This document shows positions 16,723-24,525 of a stretch of 32,077 nt of DNA, one piece after another. The DNA is from Aureimonas sp. SK2 (GTDB lineage: Bacteria > Pseudomonadota > Alphaproteobacteria > Rhizobiales > Rhizobiaceae), in the NCBI RefSeq assembly GCF_029813115.1, contig NZ_JAPZDS010000027.1:1-32077 (forward strand). Reading direction: 5' to 3'. The stretch's first letter is position 1. Each line of letters opens with the position of its first letter. The position numbers and the translations under genes were made by a program. The notes beneath the pieces were generated by a model. It worked only from the letters and a program-made list of their open reading frames with translations, did not search any database and was not told the origin of the DNA.

Positions 16723-17343
16723 CTAACCGACCACGCCAAGGAGCAGCGAGGCGGCAAGGGTCAACATGACGACGCCAACCAGAGCGTCCAGCATGTGCCA
16801 GGCGGCGGGTCGCGTGAAGACGGGTTGAAGGAGACGCGCACCGTAGCCGAGCGCGGCGAACCAAGTGAAGCTCGCGGTCGCAGCACCCAGGACGAAGATC
16901 GGGCGTAGGGCCTCGGGCTGGGCTGATCCGGCGGTCCCCATCAGCAGGACCGTGTCGAGATAGACGTGCGGGTTGAGGTAGGTAAAGGCGGCGCCCGTCG
17001 CCATGGCGCGACCAAGCGACAGGCTGTTACCAGCTACCGCGGTCATCGCCGAGGTCGAGGCCATGCGGCGGAATGCGGCGATGCCGTACCAAGCGAGAAA
17101 CGCCGCGCCGCCGAGGGCGAGGAGCGTGGTCAATTGAGGGGCGGCCGCGAGGAACGCCCCCATGCCGCCGACGCCGGCCATGATCAGGAGTGCGTCCGAC
17201 AAACCGAAGAAGAGAACGATGGGACCGACGTGCTCACCCCGCAGTCCTTGCCTCAGAACGAAAAGGTTCTGCGCCCCGATCGCCATGATGAGGGCGGCCG
17301 ATAGTGCGAAGCCGGAGAAGAAAGGGGGAGCGAGGTTCGTCAT
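16723..17343 (-). CDS. argO: ArgO-type LysE exporter (arginine/lysine efflux)
   Basis: This 206-aa LysE-superfamily protein is closest in form to ArgO/LysE. It has FFSGFALSAALIMAIGAQN near the start, LFVLRQGLRGEHVGPIVLFF, and FTYLNPHVYLDTVLLMG in the centre, with about six membrane helices. The start is placed at ATG 17343 by comparison with ArgO proteins; another ATG lies 12 bp upstream. It is divergent from an ArgP-like LysR gene, the classic arrangement in which ArgP activates argO/lysE when lysine or arginine accumulates. The regulator pairing strengthens the call. Confidence 0.85.
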   Translation of the reverse strand: MTNLAPPFFSGFALSAALIMAIGAQNLFVLRQGLRGEHVGPIVLFFGLSDALLIMAGVGGMGAFLAAAPQLTTLLALGGAAFLAWYGIAAFRRMASTSAMTAVAGNSLSLGRAMATGAAFTYLNPHVYLDTVLLMGTAGSAQPEALRPIFVLGAATASFTWFAALGYGARLLQPVFTRPAAWHMLDALVGVVMLTLAASLLLGVVG

Positions 17344-17398
17344 GGCAACGCCCATGCCACCATGAAACGAGGAAGGGAAACTTGTTTTTCTAACACTA

Positions 17399-17415
17399 AT
17401 GAAGCATGTCTTCAT
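17399..17415. promoter_or_regulatory. Inverted repeat ATGAAG-N5-CTTCAT, candidate LysR operator
   Basis: A perfect 6-bp inverted repeat with a 5-bp spacer (17399-17404 and 17410-17415) lies in the 77-bp divergent gap between the argO-like gene and the lysR gene. Its size fits the T-N11-A type of LysR binding site. It covers an alternative ATG (17406), which supports the later start of the regulator at 17421. Confidence 0.45.
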
Positions 17416-17420
17416 TCGTG

Positions 17421-18305
17421 ATGGACTATCCAGCCCTTGCCGCCGTTGCGGCCGTCGTTCGTGAGGGCAGTTTCGAGCGCGCTGCCGTATCGCTCGGCAT
17501 CACGCCCTCCGCCGTCTCGCAGCGCGTTCGAGGTTTGGAGGAGAGGGTTGGTGCAATGCTAATTGTACGCGCGCAGCCTTGCCAGCCGACGGACCTCGGC
17601 CATCGCCTCTGTGCCCATTTCGACCGCGTACGCCTGCTGGAAACGGAGCTCACACCCGATCTGCCGGAACGAGCTGAAGCTGAACCGCCCCGGGTCTCTT
17701 TGAAGGTGGCAGTCAACTCCGACAGCCTCGCCACATGGTTCCCGCAGGCTATGTCGGCGTTCAACCTTACTACAGGCATTCCGCTCGACCTGACGCTGGA
17801 CGACGAGTCCCACACGGCCGATCGTCTGCGCTCGGGCGAGGTCATGGCGGCGGTAACTGCCGATCCTAGTGCCGTGCCAGGATGCCGAACGTATTCACTC
17901 GGCGCCTTGCGCTATGCCGCTTGTGCCAGTCCGGCCTTCGTCGACCGCTTCTTTCCCGACGGCGTGACAGCTGTAGCTCTGGCACGAGCACCATGCCTTC
18001 GCTTCGACCGTCGGGACGCGCTGCAAGCGCGATGGGTTAGGGAGACACTCGGGATTGAGCTCAACGCACCCACCTATACCGTCGCCTCTACGCACGCCTT
18101 CCTCGACCTAGCGGCGGCCGGGTTGGCGTGGGGCATGCAGCCGGTCGCGTTGGCGCATCCTTTGCTGGCAAATGGCCGCCTCATCGAACTCAAGCTAGGC
18201 ACTCGGATCGACGTCAGCCTCTATTGGATCGTTGCCCGTCTCCCGGTGGCATCCCTCGATCGCCTGACGAACGCCGTGCGGCAAACGGCAGACATGCTAT
18301 CGTGA
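17421..18305 (+). CDS. argP: LysR-family regulator, ArgP (IciA)-like
   Basis: This 294-aa regulator has an N-terminal winged HTH (ALAAVAAVVREGSFERAAVS, LGITPSAVSQRVRGLEERVG) followed by a LysR effector domain (VSLKVAVNSDSLATWFPQAM, GALRYAACASPAFVDRFFPD). The start MDYPALAAV matches the usual ArgP N-terminus, so ATG 17421 is chosen over 17406. It is divergent from the argO-like exporter. By analogy it senses intracellular lysine/arginine and activates export. The C-terminal half (THAFLDLAAAGLAWGMQPVA) is typical of the ArgP branch. Confidence 0.87.
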   Translation: MDYPALAAVAAVVREGSFERAAVSLGITPSAVSQRVRGLEERVGAMLIVRAQPCQPTDLGHRLCAHFDRVRLLETELTPDLPERAEAEPPRVSLKVAVNSDSLATWFPQAMSAFNLTTGIPLDLTLDDESHTADRLRSGEVMAAVTADPSAVPGCRTYSLGALRYAACASPAFVDRFFPDGVTAVALARAPCLRFDRRDALQARWVRETLGIELNAPTYTVASTHAFLDLAAAGLAWGMQPVALAHPLLANGRLIELKLGTRIDVSLYWIVARLPVASLDRLTNAVRQTADMLS

Positions 18306-18503
18306 ACGTCCGCTTGATTGGGTTGGGTGTTCAGAAACCGAAAGTCCGTAATTCACCCATTCTGATCGTTGTTCGACAGCTGGAGCCGGGCGTGATCGAG
18401 GCGACGAAGGCGAAGGTCACGGAGTGACGTGCTGCCCATTTCCTGGACCGTTTTGAGATTGAAAATTCCAGTTATGAAGGGGGGCCAGGAAGAGGAGCTT
18501 GGA

Positions 18504-18770
18504 ATGAAGAGGTCGAAGTTTTCCGAGGCGCAGATCGCGTTTGTGCTGAAGCAGGCCGAGGACGGCACGAGCGTTGGCGAGGTGTGCCGCAAGACCGGGA
18601 TCAGCGAGGCGACGTTCTACGCCTGGCGCAAGAAGTATGCGGGACTGATGCCGTCGGAGATGCGGCGACTGCGCCAGCTCGAGGAGGAGAATGCCAAGCT
18701 GAAGCGGCTGGTCGCCGACCTCAGCCTCGACAAGGCGATGTTGCAGGATGTCGTCTCGCGAAAGCTCTGA
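18504..18770 (+). CDS. IS3-family transposase orfA (HTH subunit)
   Basis: This 88-aa protein begins MKRSKFSEAQIAFVLKQAED, with an HTH (GTSVGEVCRKTGISEATFY, AWRKKYAGL) and a C-terminal leucine-zipper stretch (MRRLRQLEEENAKLKRLVAD) ending DVVSRKL. This is the IS407-subgroup pattern. A purine-rich AGAGGAGCTTGGA precedes ATG 18504. orfB lies in the -1 frame, so the full enzyme would need programmed slippage near the orfA end. OrfA itself is intact. Confidence 0.88.
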   Translation: MKRSKFSEAQIAFVLKQAEDGTSVGEVCRKTGISEATFYAWRKKYAGLMPSEMRRLRQLEEENAKLKRLVADLSLDKAMLQDVVSRKL

Positions 18771-19661
18771 GGCCTGACCGGCGCCGGCAACTCGTCGACG
18801 ACGTCAGGAGCACGTGGCAGGTCAGCATCCGGCGGGCCTGTGGTGTGCTTCGGGCGGAGCGATCGAGCTACCACTATCGTGGGCGCCGCGCCGATCAGGC
18901 CGATCTGAAGAAGCGAGTGAAGGAGATCGCCGAGACGCGCGTGCGATACGGTTATCCCTCTGGCCGGCAGGCGATTGCTTGCAATCGCCGAGAGGCGTCG
19001 TATCCATGTGCTGCTCCGACGGGAGGGCTGGGATGTGAACGCCAAACGGATCTATCGTCTTTACAAGGAGATGGGTCTGCAACTGCGGCACAAGCCACCC
19101 AAGCGCCGGGTAAAGGCCAAGCTGAGGGAAGGCCGCTGCGTGGCGTCCTGCTCGAACGAAGTGTGGGCCATGGACTTTGTCCATGACCAGCTTGCGACAG
19201 GGCCGAAGCTGCGGATCCTGACCGTCGTGGACACCTTCAGTCGGTTCTCGCCCGCGGTGGTGCCACGCTTCAGATTCCGGGCGCCCGACGTTGTGGATGT
19301 GCTCGAACGTGTCTGCGGTGAGATGGGCTATCCTGCATCGATCCGGGTCGACCAGGGAAGCGAGTTCGTCTCGCGCGAGTTGGACCTGTGGGCCTATACC
19401 CGCGGTGTCGTGCTTGACTTCTCCCGGCCCGGAAAGCCGACGGACAACGCCTTCATCGAGACGTTCAACGGCAAGTTCCGGGCAGAGTGTCTGAACCAGC
19501 ACTGGTTCATGAGCCTGGACGACGCGGTGCGCAAATGCGAGGCTTGGCGTAGAGACTACAACGAGGTGCGACCTCATAGCGCCATCGGCAACAAACCGCC
19601 GATATCGCTGGTGAACCGGTCAGCGGCACATGGCCCGCCGCCACCGGTCGAAGCTGGATGA
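18767..19661 (+). pseudogene. IS3-family transposase orfB, split by a palindromic insert
   Basis: This is the DDE-type integrase subunit. The first part (RQLVDDVRSTWQVSIRRACG to ETRVRYGY) reads in the -1 frame relative to orfA. After GTGCGATACGGTTAT (ending 18955), 40 extra bases intervene. Normal coding then resumes in a different frame as RRIHVLLRREGWDVNAKRIY. Past the insert the catalytic core is complete: WAMDFVHDQL, IRVDQGSEFV, FIETFNGKFRAECL, and the end HSAIGNKPPISLVN. The insert length (40, one more than a multiple of 3) exactly explains the frame change, so this one event broke an otherwise normal gene. Confidence 0.85.
18956..18995. repeat. Small palindromic element (copy B) inside IS3 orfB
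   Basis: This 40-bp insert runs from CCCTCT (18956-18961) to GAGAGG (18990-18995). The core hairpin is GGCGATTGC-TT-GCAATCGCC (18970-18989), with outer arms CCTCT/AGAGG. It shares CCCTCT, CCGnCAGGCGnnTGC and GCAnnCGCCGA, in the same order and spacing, with the reverse complement of the insert at 1225-1268. The bases that differ in one arm are matched by changes in the other arm, so the stem is kept. Confidence 0.75.
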
Positions 19662-19817
19662 CGACCAGCCAAGTGGTCCAGGAACGGGTAGTAGGTCAAG
19701 GCTCTCAAAGCCATACTTCAGGGCGGACCATTTCAATGGGGGGGATCAGTCGTTTTCGCTTAATGCACAGGCGTTCGTATGGAGCTGTGTAGGCGACGAG
19801 TCTAATCTCAGTTCTAA

Positions 19818-20662
19818 GACCGCCTAACAAAACCGCGTTTCGCGCGTTGGTAGGCGATGGGAAGACCTCTTGTTTGCGATGATTTGTGGGCGTCGATCGA
19901 GCCTCTGTTGCCGCCGCCGCCGTCTCGACCGAAGGGCGGGCGCCCGCGCCGCGACGACCGGGCCGCGCTGGGCGGGATCGTGTTCGTTCTGCGGTCGGGC
20001 ATTCCTTGGGAGATGCTGCCCGCCGAGATCGGTTGCTCGGGCATGACGTGCTGGCGCCGCTTGCGCGACTGGCTGGCGGCCGGGGTCTGGGATCGGCTGC
20101 ACCGCGTGCTTCTGGAACGGCTGGCCGATGCTGAACACCTCGACTGGGGCCGCTGCTCGCTTGATAGTGCGAGCGTTGCGGCCAAAAGGGGGGATCGCAG
20201 ATCGGCCCGAACCCGACGGATCGCGGTAAACCGGGGTCGAAGCGCCATCTCGTGGTCGACCGGGAGGGCACGCCGCTCGGCGTGACGCTGTCGGGCGCCA
20301 ACCGGCACGACAGCATGATGCTGGCACCGACCCTGGACGCCGTTCCTGGTGTACGGCGCGGGCGCGGTCGACCGCGTCGTCGCCTCGTCAAGCTGCACGC
20401 CGACAAGGGCTACGATCACAAGCGTTGTCGTCGGGAATGCCGGGCCCGCTCGATTACGCCCCGCATCGCCCGGCGCGGCGTGGAAAGCAGCCAGAAGCTT
20501 GGACGCCATCGCTGGGTCGTGGAGCGGACCTTCGCTTGGCTCGCCCGCTTTCGCCGCCTTGCCGTCCGCTACGAACGCCGCGCCGACATCCACATGGCCT
20601 TCCTCAAACTCGGCTGCGCCCTCGTCTGTCTCAACCAGATCAAACGGTTTTGTTAGGCAGTC
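19818..20662 (+). mobile_element. IS5-family insertion sequence (845 bp) with TAA target duplication
   Basis: The inverted repeats are GACCGCCTAACAAAACCG (19818) and, inverted, GACTGCCTAACAAAACCG (ending 20662), with one mismatch. It is flanked on both sides by TAA (19815-19817 and 20663-20665), the 3-bp TNA duplication typical of the IS1031/IS427 branch of the IS5 family. The clean duplication indicates a recent, simple insertion into the gap between the IS3 copy and the DUF4105 gene. Confidence 0.88.
19857..20656 (+). CDS. IS5-family transposase, two frames joined by probable -1 slippage
   Basis: Frame 1 (from ATG 19857, MGRPLVCDDLWASIEPLLPP) carries the DUF4096-type N-terminal domain and reaches DSASVAAKRG. 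Frame 2, in the -1 phase, continues GPNPTDRGKPGSKRHLVVDR and ends at 20656. It holds a catalytic-core Asp in HADKGYD and the Glu in WVVERTFAWLARFRRL. The join falls at AAAAGGGGGG (20184-20193), a classic slippery run, so the two-frame layout is likely normal programmed frameshifting for this IS branch rather than damage. Both frames are open right through the overlap. Confidence 0.82.
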
Positions 20663-20692
20663 TAATACTGCCGTGATAATAAGGGGTGATAC

Positions 20693-21694
20693 CTATTTTG
20701 GGCTGCCTCGAATGACGTTAGAGTAAGGGGCGTCATTCGGCGCTGCCCGAGCGAGCGCGCTGATCGCAGCTTGCCGACGCAGTTCAGGTTCAGGCAATTT
20801 CGAGACAAGGACATTTTGATCTATAAGGTATCCTGGAAGATAGCCGGACAGGAGGATCCGCCAGTCGGTCGGAAGGCCCGGCTCGATCAGCTGGGCCAAG
20901 TCGAAGATCACCGTGGTGCAGTTGGCGGTCAAAGTGTTGTAGAATGCCGGCTCGCGAGCCAGTTTGTTGCCTGTCTCAACGTAGCGGAGAAACAAAGCGC
21001 GCATCGCTTCCGGCGGTAGGGCAAGCGGGTAGAGGTAGGTGTCTTCGCCCCGCATGTTGGTGCGGAGATACAGGATGTCGCTTTCCTCGGAAGCGATCAA
21101 AGCCAGTTCATAGACCTTAAAGAAGCCCGCGATCGAGGAGAACACCTCGTCCCGCTCGCGCCGGATCTCGACCGAGAAGACCACCCGTCGGCCATCCGAG
21201 AAACCGAAGCTGACGAGCGTGTGCGCGATGGCATCGATGCCCCAGTAGGACAACACGAGGTCGGTCTCGACGAGTTTTGAAAGGTCGTACTTGCGCCAAT
21301 CCCAGCGTTCGTCCGCTTCACTCTCGCTTGTCCAGCGGAAGTCTCGGACATTTAGAAGGGTGACGACGTCGCCCGTCGCGCTCCCGGTAACCGTTCGCGC
21401 GACGTCCGGTGCCCAACTGCGATCCAGTCGTGGCTTGATGGACCACCACCAACCGCTGAAACCAACGGCAAGCAACGCCAGCAGCGCGATGCCGAGACGC
21501 GGCCGCCTTGTCGATAGCCAGCCCGCAGCGAACAGCACGAAAACCCAAAACACGACTGCCGCGGTCCGCCCTGATATGCTTTCACCGGCGTGGAACCACA
21601 GACTCATGCAGCTCCAGATCGACAGCGACAGAAAAGCTAGGAGGAGGACCAGCTTGCCTATCGTTCCAAGGATTGCTGTTAGCGAACTTCTCAT
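20693..21694 (-). CDS. DUF4105 (Lnb N-terminal-like) membrane protein
   Basis: This 333-aa protein has three N-terminal membrane helices (about residues 13-35, 43-60, 66-85). A soluble domain with the DUF4105 pattern follows. Candidate catalytic residues are His in DAIAHTLVSFGF and Cys in LTANCTTVIFD, which fits the Cys/His arrangement of this family. In Lnb, a family member, such a domain takes part in lipoprotein acylation; a similar cysteine acyl-transfer or hydrolase role here is only inferred. ATG 21694 overlaps the stop of the upstream lipoprotein hydrolase by 4 bp, so the two are translationally coupled. Confidence 0.75.
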   Translation of the reverse strand: MRSSLTAILGTIGKLVLLLAFLSLSIWSCMSLWFHAGESISGRTAAVVFWVFVLFAAGWLSTRRPRLGIALLALLAVGFSGWWWSIKPRLDRSWAPDVARTVTGSATGDVVTLLNVRDFRWTSESEADERWDWRKYDLSKLVETDLVLSYWGIDAIAHTLVSFGFSDGRRVVFSVEIRRERDEVFSSIAGFFKVYELALIASEESDILYLRTNMRGEDTYLYPLALPPEAMRALFLRYVETGNKLAREPAFYNTLTANCTTVIFDLAQLIEPGLPTDWRILLSGYLPGYLIDQNVLVSKLPEPELRRQAAISALARAAPNDAPYSNVIRGSPK

Positions 21695-22917
21695 CGCCCC
21701 GTCACGGTCTGGAGGGATCCGCCGAAGTTCCGTCCGGAGTCTTCGATCCGTTCGCGCAGCCGTCGGCGCCCTTCCGGATCCACGATTGCGGACGGGATGG
21801 TCGCCGTTGCCCCGATTGCCGAACCGACGCCCTGCGCGGTGCCAATGGCGGTGGCGCCGATCGTCTCAGCCACGCCGATGCGCGAGTCGGAGATGTTGTC
21901 GCCCGCGATCAGCCGACCACCGATGGCCCGGACGACGTCGGCACTCTCGGCGAACTTCGTGTGATTCAGGCCGTCACCGGCCTGCACACCACTCAGGTCG
22001 ACGACGTCGATGCCGCGAGCGGCGTAGAATGCCTGGACCTCGGGTCGCGTCAGGTCGACCGTGCCTAGACGCTGCACCCCCCCCGCGAGACGACGCGAAA
22101 CAAGTAGCGCGCGGTCGTCCTGCGACGTGAAGATGGTGATACGGTCCTGGGCAGGCCCGATCTCGTCGAGTTGCTCGCGGAAGACGTCGACATCGAGATC
22201 GGGCGACGCCAGTACGATATTGCGAAGCTTCGCGGGCAGATCCCCTCGCCGGATGGCCATCTGCCTGATGGCCTCCATCGCCAGCCAGCTTCCCATCGAA
22301 TGGGCAAGGATCGTGATTTCGTCGACGTCGGGCCTGTCGACCGCACTCTCGATGATCCGCTCGAGGCTGTCCCGGGAGTAGTTGGCCGATTCCCGGTCGT
22401 AGAGATAGCCGAAGATCGAGCCCTGCGAGGGCCAAGTGAAGAGGATCGGCGCCGCGTTGACGCCGGTGTCGTGGCTGATCTGGGCGAAGCGGAACACTGC
22501 CTCTTCGTAGGTCGTGTTGAACCCATGAACGAAAAGTAGGACACGCTTCTTAAGGCCGGCAACGCGACCGTACCAAGACTGCGACTGCGTGGCATCCATG
22601 GAATCGATCTTGAGGGCAACGAACTCGTGGGATGGCTCCCCCGGGTTCTGCTTCGGATAGATAACGGCGCCGGGTTTTCGGACTGCGTCGGGAGGGATCG
22701 AGACCACGATGTTCTCAACGGACAGTCCGATACCTCGATCACCGGCGAAGACGACGCCCGGGACCTGCGACGGGGCTCGCGTGGTAGCAACGAGCATATC
22801 GACGACATGCGCGCCTGGCACGGTCGCTGCGACCGGAAGCAGGGTCGCGTAGGGACGAGAGGCACAGCCGGTCAAACAAAGGGAGAGTAGGAGGGCAAGT
22901 TGAATCGTCTTCGTCAC
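21691..22917 (-). CDS. DUF900-type alpha/beta hydrolase lipoprotein, paralogue
   Basis: This 408-aa protein starts from GTG 22917, chosen because it yields a signal peptide with lipobox (LLLSLCLTGC, Cys18). A longer in-frame reading from ATG 23052 would bury that signal. Hydrolase features are VLLFVHGFNTTYEEAVFRFA, ILFTWPSQGSIFGY, the nucleophile elbow LAHSMGSW (Ser about 207), VLASPDLDVDVFREQ and DDRALLVSRRLAGG. It is clearly related along its length to the product of 4768-5934, and each is followed by a membrane-protein gene overlapping by ATGA. It has a Gly/Ala-rich tail of about 80 residues (ETIGATAIGTAQGVGSAIGA). The substrate is unknown. Confidence 0.82.
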   Translation of the reverse strand: MTKTIQLALLLSLCLTGCASRPYATLLPVAATVPGAHVVDMLVATTRAPSQVPGVVFAGDRGIGLSVENIVVSIPPDAVRKPGAVIYPKQNPGEPSHEFVALKIDSMDATQSQSWYGRVAGLKKRVLLFVHGFNTTYEEAVFRFAQISHDTGVNAAPILFTWPSQGSIFGYLYDRESANYSRDSLERIIESAVDRPDVDEITILAHSMGSWLAMEAIRQMAIRRGDLPAKLRNIVLASPDLDVDVFREQLDEIGPAQDRITIFTSQDDRALLVSRRLAGGVQRLGTVDLTRPEVQAFYAARGIDVVDLSGVQAGDGLNHTKFAESADVVRAIGGRLIAGDNISDSRIGVAETIGATAIGTAQGVGSAIGATATIPSAIVDPEGRRRLRERIEDSGRNFGGSLQTVTGR

Positions 22918-23098
22918 CGGCTGCCCATTTTGCAGAGTTCGGTATTGACCTTGCGGCGAGGCGCACGAGGCCAGCCATCGGCCTTCATTCAGTTCAGGCC
23001 TTTCGCAACTATCGATGCGCTCTGCATCAGCAATCGACCGACGCTCGACCATCGATCGATACGGTCATCTACAATGAGGTATCTCAGAGGCCAATCGT

Positions 23099-23335
23099 CT
23101 ACTTGAGACCTGGTTTACGCTTATAACGCAAGCAAACGCCATGGCCCAAGGATTGATCGTGAATGAATGCGACACCAGCTTGCATGAATACTTGATACAA
23201 AGAATGTAGTTCTTCAACTGAAAGCAAGATTGCATTCTGTTCGAAACGCCGAACGTTATGTACGGGGACTGACGCGCGACGTGCTAGTTTCAGGATGGTC
23301 CAGTCCAAAAGGGCTCGAGCCCCTCTGCATTGCAT
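23099..23335 (-). CDS. Short XRE-like helix-turn-helix protein
   Basis: This 78-aa protein is read from ATG 23335, giving MQCRGARALLDWTILKLARR, then RRFEQNAILLSVEELHSLYQ and a tail GVAFIHDQSLGHGVCLRYKR. The layout follows the small rhizobial HTH proteins that read QCRAARALLDWSQ...LARRAGVS...IRDFE, ending GVEFI...GPGVRLR. The first helix and tail are well kept but the recognition helix is diverged. A longer in-frame start at 23563 exists, but its extra 76 residues show no homology and overlap a better small ORF. The role is probably transcriptional; the target is unknown. Confidence 0.55.
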   Translation of the reverse strand: MQCRGARALLDWTILKLARRASVPVHNVRRFEQNAILLSVEELHSLYQVFMQAGVAFIHDQSLGHGVCLRYKRKPGLK

Positions 23336-23412
23336 ACCGGTGAAAGGCGCATCGAAACCGGGATCAGTTCCAACCGCCACGGTCCCAGGCTGGCTGGCGA
23401 CGAGCGCGTTGC

Positions 23413-23556
23413 TCACGACATGCTCAAGGTACTGGACTCGACCGGGAACCAGTACTGAATGATGGCGTATCCGAAGATGACAGTGCCAATAATCAGGACG
23501 AAGGTTGCAATAATTGTAAGGGCTTGCGAATTCGTGTGTTCGCTCAAACTTTTCAC
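23413..23556 (-). CDS. Small single-span membrane protein (47 aa), unrecognised
   Basis: The reading frame starts at GTG 23556 (VKSLSEHTNS), passes through a strongly hydrophobic stretch (ALTIIATFVLIIGTVIFGYA, residues 11-30), continues IIQYWFPVESSTLSMS, and stops at 23413. The shape is a polar N-terminus, one transmembrane helix and a short tail, plausible for a small membrane protein. No clear ribosome binding site precedes the GTG, and TTG at 23547 is an alternative start. It lies between the HTH gene and the porin terminator on the same strand. No family is recognised. Confidence 0.4.
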   Translation of the reverse strand: MKSLSEHTNSQALTIIATFVLIIGTVIFGYAIIQYWFPVESSTLSMS

Positions 23557-23582
23557 GGTTCAAATATATGGGTAAAAGGGGT

Positions 23583-23610
23583 GGTCCGCCGGACTGGAGT
23601 ACGGCGGACC
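23583..23610 (-). terminator. Hairpin terminator of the Omp25-like gene
   Basis: There is a perfect 9-bp stem (GGTCCGCCG at 23583-23591 with CGGCGGACC at 23602-23610) and a 10-base loop. On the minus strand it lies 35 bp after the porin stop and is followed by ACCCCTTTT. The T-tract is modest but the stem is strong. Confidence 0.6.
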
Positions 23611-23644
23611 ATGAGCGCCTGGACGAAAGCGCTAATGCGGTTGA

Positions 23645-24454
23645 TCAGTTGAAGCGCAGAGACGCCTTTGCCCAGACCGTGTGGAAATCGAGATCGTCGT
23701 TCGACGTCGTCTTGAAGGTCTGCTGTCCGACCGGCAGCGACGGGTTGGTGTAGGAAACGTCGAGCTTCGTCTCACCGATGTCGGTGTAGAGGTATTCGAT
23801 GCCGACGGAGAAGTTCTGGGTGACGAGATAGTCGACCCCACCGCCGACTGCGTATCCGACGTCATCGTTGTCGGACTCGACCGAGGTTCCGAAGCCACGC
23901 GTCGCGTTCAGGACGCCCGGCGTGACGAACTCAACGTCAGTGTCGGCATAGGCGACACCACCGGTGGCGTAGATGGCGAGACGTTCGGTCGGGACGAAGC
24001 CGATCTTGCCGCGGGCGGTCGCGATGAAGTTGATGTCCTGAGAGACGCCGAACGTATCGAATCCGGTGGCGGCGGTGCCGAGCGTGTAGCTCGAGACGGT
24101 CGAAGCGTCGATGTAGTTGATGTCGGCGACGACACCTAGGATCAGACTGCTGATCTGATAGTCAAAACCGACATGGGCACCGCCGACAAAGGCTGCATCG
24201 TCGGAGCTATCCTCGCCGGGCGCGAAGGAGGTGGACGGGAAGAACGCGCCGGTGGTCGGGTTATACTCGACATCACCGGACTCGTTGTTGAATGCCGCGC
24301 CTGCCTGTCCGCCGATGTAAAAGCCATTCCAGGTGTAGGCCGGCGCCAAGGCGACTACCGGTGCCGCCGGCTCTTCGTAGACCACATCGGCCGCAAGCGC
24401 CGGAACCGAAAGCGCAACCAGCGCCGCCGTCGTAAGAAGTGCATGAAGCTTCAT
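23645..24454 (-). CDS. Omp25/RopB-like outer-membrane beta-barrel protein
   Basis: This 269-aa protein has a signal peptide (MKLHALLTTAALVALSVPAL, cleavage after ALAA). It then shows the Hyphomicrobiales pattern PAYTWNGFYIGGQAGAAFNN and alternating beta strands (GFDYQISSLILGVVADINY, ARGKIGFVPTERLAIYATGG, NFSVGIEYLYTDIG). It ends in VWAKASLRFN, a final strand with the terminal aromatic residue recognised by the BAM machinery. This is the eight-stranded OMP_b-brl porin-like family abundant in rhizobia and relatives. Strong SD AGAGGGG precedes the ATG. It has its own promoter, operator-like site and terminator, so it is probably a single-gene unit. Confidence 0.88.
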   Translation of the reverse strand: MKLHALLTTAALVALSVPALAADVVYEEPAAPVVALAPAYTWNGFYIGGQAGAAFNNESGDVEYNPTTGAFFPSTSFAPGEDSSDDAAFVGGAHVGFDYQISSLILGVVADINYIDASTVSSYTLGTAATGFDTFGVSQDINFIATARGKIGFVPTERLAIYATGGVAYADTDVEFVTPGVLNATRGFGTSVESDNDDVGYAVGGGVDYLVTQNFSVGIEYLYTDIGETKLDVSYTNPSLPVGQQTFKTTSNDDLDFHTVWAKASLRFN

Positions 24455-24481
24455 GGTGGAACCCCTCTGTTCAAGCCCAAA

Positions 24482-24525
24482 TGGACCTTTTGGTCTAATT
24501 AAAAGAGCGGCGGGGATGAGGTCAA
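24482..24525 (-). promoter_or_regulatory. Promoter of Omp25-like gene with TetR-type operator
   Basis: On the minus strand, TTGACC (24520-24525), a 17-bp spacer and TTAATT (24497-24502) form a good sigma70 promoter. Directly at its downstream edge lies TAGACC-AAAA-GGTCCA (24482-24497), an inverted repeat of the TAGACCnnnnGGTCTA shape bound by some TetR-family regulators. An operator against the -10 would block transcription. A truncated TetR gene is encoded nearby at 25326. Confidence 0.55.

Larger units (their letters stand above)
18430..19693 (+). mobile_element. IS3-family (IS407-like) insertion sequence, about 1264 bp
   Basis: The left end TGCTGCCCATTTCCTGGACC (18430) and the right end, ending CCAGGAACGGGTAGTA at 19693, are imperfect inverted repeats sharing the CCCnTTCCTGGACC core. 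Inside are orfA and a broken orfB. I see no clear short target duplication at the flanks. The transposase is disrupted by a palindromic insert at 18956-18995, so the copy is probably not autonomous. Confidence 0.82.
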
